Positions 60,034-64,000 of a stretch of 64,000 bases of DNA are shown piece after piece. Position 1 is the stretch's first letter, and the number at the start of each line of letters is the position of its first letter. The notes below the pieces were generated by a model. The model was not told the DNA's origin, did no database searches, and saw only the letters and a program-made list of their open reading frames with translations. A program made the position numbers and the translations under genes. The DNA lies in assembly GCA_045543655.1 (NCBI GenBank), contig JAZPXN010000060.1:1-64000 (forward strand), written 5' to 3'. This DNA is from RGIG995 sp045543655 (GTDB lineage: Bacteria > Bacillota > Clostridia > Oscillospirales > UBA644).

Positions 60034-62106
60034 ATGCAAAAGCACACCAAAAAAGCATTGATGCTCAGCGTTCTTTCGTTGGTTCTCTGCGTATCCATGC
60101 TGGTCGGCACCACTTTCGCGTGGTTCACCGACTCCGTCACCACCGGAGTCAACACCATCCAGTCCGGTACTCTTGATATCGTTCTGGAATACTCCACCGA
60201 CGACGGTGCAACCTGGAATAACGCCGAAGGCAAGACTCTGAATTTCCAGAAAGCCGCAGGCGCCCCCGCCAATGAAGCGATTCTTTGGGAACCCGGTTGT
60301 ACCTACGCTCTGCCCATGCTCCGTCTGCGGAACAACGGCAACCTGGCTCTGAAGTACAACTTCGTTGTCAACGGCGTTGACGGCGACGCGAAGCTTCTCG
60401 AAGCCATCGAATGGAAGATCGAGATTGCAAACAATGACCCCGTCACCCTCGCCAACTACAGCGGCACGCTTCTGACCAAGGACGCGGTTTCCGACGAACT
60501 CGTCATCATGGGTCATATGAAGGAAGAAGCCGGCAACGAATACCAGGGCCTGGAAATCAAAGGCATTGGCATCACCGTCTTTGCCACTCAGATGACCCAC
60601 GAATCCGACTCCTTCAACAATCAGTACGACAAGATGGCCACCATCGACGATGAAGCTGAACTGGCCGCCGCTCTTGCCGCAGATTACGATCTGATCGTTC
60701 TGGGCGCTGACATCGAACTGACCGAAGGTATCGTCATTCCCGCCGGCAAGACCGTCACCATCGACCTGGCAGGCTTCGATATCAAGCAGACCAAGGCCTG
60801 TACTGCTTCTTATGAGATGATTGGAAACAACGGCACTCTGACGATCAAAGACAGCGTCGGAACCGGCAGAATCTCCTTCACCGATACCGGAGCAGGCGAT
60901 CCTAACGTTGGTTGGGCAAGTTACACCATCCGCAATTCCGGAACGCTGACCGTAGAAAGCGGTATCATTGAACACCTTGGAACCCAGCCCTACAACGGGA
61001 ACAACGCCATCTTCCACTACAACGGCACCACGACCATCAACGGTGGTAAGATTGAAGCTCCCTATAGCCGTTCTCTCCGCATCTGGAACGGTTCTGCCAC
61101 CATCAACGGAGGCGCCTTCGACGGTCAGGTCTGGGTGCAGTCTCAGGGCAACGCAGAACTCACCATTAACGATGGGTCCTTTAAGCCCGCCACCCATGGC
61201 GGAGACTATTCCTCCGTCTTCGTAACGGTCGGAGCGAAGAATGCTTCCGTGAAGCTTGCCGGCGGCACCTACGCCACCAAGGTCGGCACCGATAAGGCAG
61301 ACTCGATCGAGATCACTGGCGGTACCTATGCCGTCGATCCCACTGCATTCGTTGCTGACGGCTATATGGCTGTCGAAAATGCAAATGGTACTTATACTGT
61401 TGTAGAAATTCCTAAGGCTGCAACCACGGCGGAGCTTGAAGCAGCTATTTCCAAGGGCGGCGTAGTTCAGTTGACCGCTGACGTTGCTCTCTCCGATACT
61501 CTTATGAATACAAAGGACGTTACGATCGATCTTAACGGTCATAAGGTAGATGCCGGCTCCTCTACTTTGTTCCAGTCCCAGAGCAATGCGGCCCCCAACA
61601 TAATCATCACCTCGTCCAAAGACGGTGCAGAGATCAACGTATCCGGAGGCGATACGGCGGTGCTCCTCGGATACGGTAGCACTGTGATCGAAAACGTCAC
61701 GATCAATGTAACAGGCTGCGATAACTATTCTCCCAATCCTTTCAACGTGTACGGAGACCTTACTCTTGGTGAAGACACCGTTGTTAACGTTGATTACCTT
61801 GGCACCGCACTTATAAACAATAATGGCAAAGTCGCAGTCGTTATCGACGGTGCAAAGATCAACGTCGGTACCTTCAAGACGAATGGTACTGCTATAATTA
61901 CTCTTAATCAAGCTTCCACTCTTGAGATCAAAGACACAGATATCGAGATAGATAATTTTGTGCTTTCTCCCTTTGGTGGCGATAGCTTGGTTTCCAAAGT
62001 AAACGGCGTTACAATTGAAGATTGCACGTTTGACGTTACCGACTCTAACGGAGCAAGCTGCACCTTCGAAGCCAAAGACGGTAAATACCGTTTGGTACAG
62101 AACTAA
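60034..62106 (+). CDS. SipW/TasA-type secreted protein with two beta-helix-like modules
   Basis: 690 aa. The signal (ALMLSVLSLVLCVSMLVGTT-FAWFTDSVT) has the SipW-dependent FAWFTDSVTTG motif of TasA/CalY proteins. Residues 30-200 form a TasA/camelysin-like domain. Two modules follow, each starting with an alternating helix (AELAAALAADYDLIVLGADI and AELEAAISKGGVVQLTADVA) and DLAGF or DLNGH, then Gly/Asn/Thr-rich beta repeats like right-handed beta helices. Strong AGGAGG before the ATG. From about 61360 the codons become richer in T/A third positions. Probably a cell-surface or matrix protein. Confidence 0.88.
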   Translation: MQKHTKKALMLSVLSLVLCVSMLVGTTFAWFTDSVTTGVNTIQSGTLDIVLEYSTDDGATWNNAEGKTLNFQKAAGAPANEAILWEPGCTYALPMLRLRNNGNLALKYNFVVNGVDGDAKLLEAIEWKIEIANNDPVTLANYSGTLLTKDAVSDELVIMGHMKEEAGNEYQGLEIKGIGITVFATQMTHESDSFNNQYDKMATIDDEAELAAALAADYDLIVLGADIELTEGIVIPAGKTVTIDLAGFDIKQTKACTASYEMIGNNGTLTIKDSVGTGRISFTDTGAGDPNVGWASYTIRNSGTLTVESGIIEHLGTQPYNGNNAIFHYNGTTTINGGKIEAPYSRSLRIWNGSATINGGAFDGQVWVQSQGNAELTINDGSFKPATHGGDYSSVFVTVGAKNASVKLAGGTYATKVGTDKADSIEITGGTYAVDPTAFVADGYMAVENANGTYTVVEIPKAATTAELEAAISKGGVVQLTADVALSDTLMNTKDVTIDLNGHKVDAGSSTLFQSQSNAAPNIIITSSKDGAEINVSGGDTAVLLGYGSTVIENVTINVTGCDNYSPNPFNVYGDLTLGEDTVVNVDYLGTALINNNGKVAVVIDGAKINVGTFKTNGTAIITLNQASTLEIKDTDIEIDNFVLSPFGGDSLVSKVNGVTIEDCTFDVTDSNGASCTFEAKDGKYRLVQN

Positions 62107-62130
62107 TTCTAACGGCAATAAACCCAGCCA

Positions 62131-62157
62131 CCCAACTCCCCCCCCGGGGGAGTTGGG
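62131..62157. other. Stable GC hairpin after the secreted-protein gene
   Basis: CCCAACTCCCCC / GGGGGAGTTGGG, nearly perfect palindrome without a T run. Confidence 0.6.
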
Positions 62158-62272
62158 CGGCAGAGAAAGAGCGTGGTATGAAGGCGCTCTTTGTCTGCCG
62201 GGCGAACCCGGTATTTTGCATTTGTTTTCCGAAAGAGTTTCGTTCGGTTTCAGGGACAGAAAATCGGACGAG

Positions 62273-62310
62273 AAAAACCGCCCTTCCCGATCTGGGGAGG
62301 GCGGTTTTTT
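62273..62310. terminator. Bidirectional terminator
   Basis: AAAAACCGCCCT-CCC / GGG-AGGGCGGTTTTTT; it serves both the secreted-protein gene and the aconitase X operon. Confidence 0.88.
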
Positions 62311-62333
62311 GCGCATTTTTCAAGGATTTAAGC

Positions 62334-62774
62334 TTATTCGACGGTAACCACGCCGTCGGCGGAGACGGTAATCTTGTCGCCGGTTTTGACGGCTTCCAGG
62401 AATTCATCCCCCAGGTTATCGATGGTAGGCATGGGATTTTCCGACCAGACGGCAGACAGCACGGCGCCGGCGGCGGCCAAAGAATCGATGGGCTTGGAGA
62501 AGAGCAGGCAGGCGGGATTGCGCCCCATAGAATTGGCGCAATAAAGCACCAGCCCGCCGGTGGTGGATCCGATGGTCATGGGCAGGCACAGCGCCTTACC
62601 GGCCATGACCTGACCGTAAAGATCGGGGTTGTTCTGATCGGCGCATTTTGCGGTCTTATCTCCGAACAGGAGGCTCTTCTGGAACGAAGCAAGGGTATTG
62701 AATCCGCCGTGGGATACTAAGGCTTCCGCCTCGCAGGTGCCGGCAACGACGACACGGCCTTGGAAGGTTTTCAT
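62334..62774 (-). CDS. Aconitase X small (swivel) subunit, DUF126
   Basis: 146 aa. DUF126 features: GRVVVAGTCEAEALVSHGGFN, the Ser-rich GSTTGGLVLYCANSMGRNPA and SVWS-type AVWSENPMP. It pairs with the large subunit encoded one base upstream to form aconitase X, a 4Fe-4S dehydratase. Bacterial homologs act as cis-3-hydroxy-L-proline dehydratase, archaeal ones as phosphomevalonate dehydratase. Last gene before the terminator. Confidence 0.88.
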   Translation of the reverse strand: MKTFQGRVVVAGTCEAEALVSHGGFNTLASFQKSLLFGDKTAKCADQNNPDLYGQVMAGKALCLPMTIGSTTGGLVLYCANSMGRNPACLLFSKPIDSLAAAGAVLSAVWSENPMPTIDNLGDEFLEAVKTGDKITVSADGVVTVE

Positions 62775-63983
62775 TTATTTGACCTCCTTCGTGATGATAT
62801 TGAGGATCTCTTCGTCGGTATAATACCGGGAAGTGGTGTAAGTACGCAATTTATTGGAGTTGGTAATGACCGGTTTTTTACCGCAGAGGGGATTATTCAT
62901 ATACATGAGGGGGCAGATATAGCTGAGCACCACGCCGGTTTCCTTCAGCTTTTCGGCGGCGGGGGTGGCGTTAAAGGCCTGAACCACGGCGGGGGCGGCG
63001 GTGAAGACCGTAGGAACGGAAACCTTCTTCCGTCCGCTGGCGGCAAGGCCGGCGACCACTTTTTCGGTCCAGTCGTTCAACTCGGCCATGGTCAGATGGG
63101 GGCATCCGATGAAGCAAAGCTTGGGGGTGGCGGCGGGATCCTTCCAGATGACGGGATAATTGGCCTTGACCCGTTCCAGCTCCGCATCGTCAATGACGTA
63201 GACCTTGGCGTTCTCGTTGATAAGATCTTCGCCCATTTCCACGGCTTCGGGAGTCAGCCCGTCGATATGATAGAGCCCCACGGCCCCGTTGGATGCGGTA
63301 GCGGCGCCGAAGTTCTTCAGATACGCCTTAGCGTCGTCGTTCAGCTCGTTGCCGATCCACTTCGTCAATCCCTTGACGTAAGGAACGTCTTCCATGACCT
63401 TCATGCCGATGGCAGAGCCGAGCAGCTGAGCTTCGGGCTTCCCCGTGGTCTGAATATCGATGATCCAATTGGCCTTCCGCCCCTCGTCGGTCAAAAGACC
63501 GAAATAGGGAACGTAGCCGATAATAGAGCCAAAGAGATCGATGATGCCGGAATTGCGGTTACAACGGGCGCCCAACACGGAATTGGCGTAGACCACGGCG
63601 CTGGATTCGGCCCAGGAGAGAATATCCCCCTTCTTGGGAGTATTGCCCACCTCCTCCAGATAGCAGGTACAGGTATAAGCGTCGCTGCCCTCGATGCCCA
63701 TTTTGCGAAGCTGTTCGTCGTAGGGCTTCTGCGCGGAATACATGATCGCCTTGAAGACGATATCCTCAATAAGATTGGAGGGGACGTTTTTATCCATGGG
63801 CTTGGGGTCTACGGTAAAGGCCTGCTTGGAGACGGTACCGGATTCGATCAGCTGATCCATCAGCGCAAAGACCGGCTTCATCACGCCGAAGCCGAAGCTG
63901 GTGACCAGATGGCCCTTCTCCCCGGTGACGGGAACCATTTTTTCCGCCCCGAAGGTTTCTCCGTAGAGAACGAGGGTCTTCAT
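62775..63983 (-). CDS. Aconitase X large (catalytic) subunit, DUF521
   Basis: 402 aa. AcnX signatures: VTSFGFGVMKP, DAYTCTCYLEEVGNTPKKG, AWAESSAVVYANSVLGARCNRNSG-type SWAESSAVVYANSVLGARCNR, and CFIGCPHLTMAEL. Cysteines in the CTCY, ARCNR and IGCPH motifs are the likely cluster ligands. Fits cis-3-hydroxy-L-proline dehydratase or a relative; archaeal mevalonate-pathway members are an alternative. The ATG at 63983 follows AAAGG and overlaps a TGA, so another gene probably ends here, beyond the window edge. Confidence 0.9.
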   Translation of the reverse strand: MKTLVLYGETFGAEKMVPVTGEKGHLVTSFGFGVMKPVFALMDQLIESGTVSKQAFTVDPKPMDKNVPSNLIEDIVFKAIMYSAQKPYDEQLRKMGIEGSDAYTCTCYLEEVGNTPKKGDILSWAESSAVVYANSVLGARCNRNSGIIDLFGSIIGYVPYFGLLTDEGRKANWIIDIQTTGKPEAQLLGSAIGMKVMEDVPYVKGLTKWIGNELNDDAKAYLKNFGAATASNGAVGLYHIDGLTPEAVEMGEDLINENAKVYVIDDAELERVKANYPVIWKDPAATPKLCFIGCPHLTMAELNDWTEKVVAGLAASGRKKVSVPTVFTAAPAVVQAFNATPAAEKLKETGVVLSYICPLMYMNNPLCGKKPVITNSNKLRTYTTSRYYTDEEILNIITKEVK

Positions 63984-64000
63984 GACCTTTGCGGCGGTTT

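Noticed and set aside
60007..62316. Open frame of 769 codons on the minus strand
   Set aside because: Antisense to the secreted protein gene, which has signal peptide, ribosome site and promoter.

Overview
The window looks like a chromosomal segment of a moderately high-GC member of the Bacillota, class Clostridia, most likely a gut or rumen lineage near Oscillospirales. This is inferred from several things: strong GGAGG-type ribosome binding sites, near-consensus sigma-A promoters (TTGACA / 17 bp / TATAAT) before most transcription units, tight ATGA and GTGA gene overlaps, and Firmicutes-typical genes (DarA-type c-di-AMP receptor, YlmH-like S4 protein, CotH family, YerB/DUF3048 lipoprotein, SipW/TasA-type secreted protein, YdjI/G/H-like set). 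No rRNA, CRISPR array, phage or transposase gene was found. Two tRNA genes are present (Leu-CAA, Arg-CCG).

Layout. 1-460: an array of short hairpin modules and tRNA-Leu. 458-6222: an operon of a transglutaminase-like lipoprotein, a TIR protein with a duplicated membrane module, and the TldD/TldE protease pair. 6383-12101: an AraC-PHP fusion divergent from two xylose-isomerase-like TIM-barrel genes and two Gfo/Idh/MocA dehydrogenases, a probable sugar-conversion cluster. 12158-13359: a leader peptide with attenuator in front of a lipoprotein. 13449-16439: a MacB-type ABC protein. 16689-21783: three tandem GH123-like (DUF4091) proteins. 21863-24308: CotH-like and S4-domain proteins. 24381-27536: YdjI/YdjG/YdjH-like set. 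27660-29379: prfA and a HAD phosphatase. 29380-29638: a run of palindromes.

29639-34203 (minus strand): a potABCD polyamine importer with an extended PotA and a membrane-anchored PotD. 34627-37328: tRNA-Arg, a cation/proton antiporter and a TIM-barrel protein. 37419-39293: a mannose-6-phosphate isomerase fused to a ROK sugar kinase. 39438-43505: a MarR regulator with a heterodimeric ABC exporter. 43768-46576: two MATE exporters. 46701-49254: DUF3048 lipoprotein and an MFS carrier with an attenuator-like leader. 49299-52742: a siroheme sulfite/nitrite-reductase-like protein with an iron-type ABC importer. 52836-56039: an ABC exporter with extra N-terminal domains, DUF1854 and the c-di-AMP receptor DarA. 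56333-59610: two PHP proteins, a five-bladed-propeller glycosidase-like protein and a CPBP protease. 60034-62106: a SipW/TasA-type secreted beta-helix protein. 62334-63983: two-subunit aconitase X.

The observation I rate highest is a perfect 17-bp inverted repeat (59696-59712 and 59985-60001) flanking a 272-bp segment. That segment carries the only good promoter for the secreted protein at 60034, which is the architecture of an invertible, phase-variable promoter. Next are the complete leader-peptide attenuator at 12222-12354, the TIR plus duplicated-membrane-module gene next to tldDE, and several unusual fusions (AraC-PHP, ManA-ROK).
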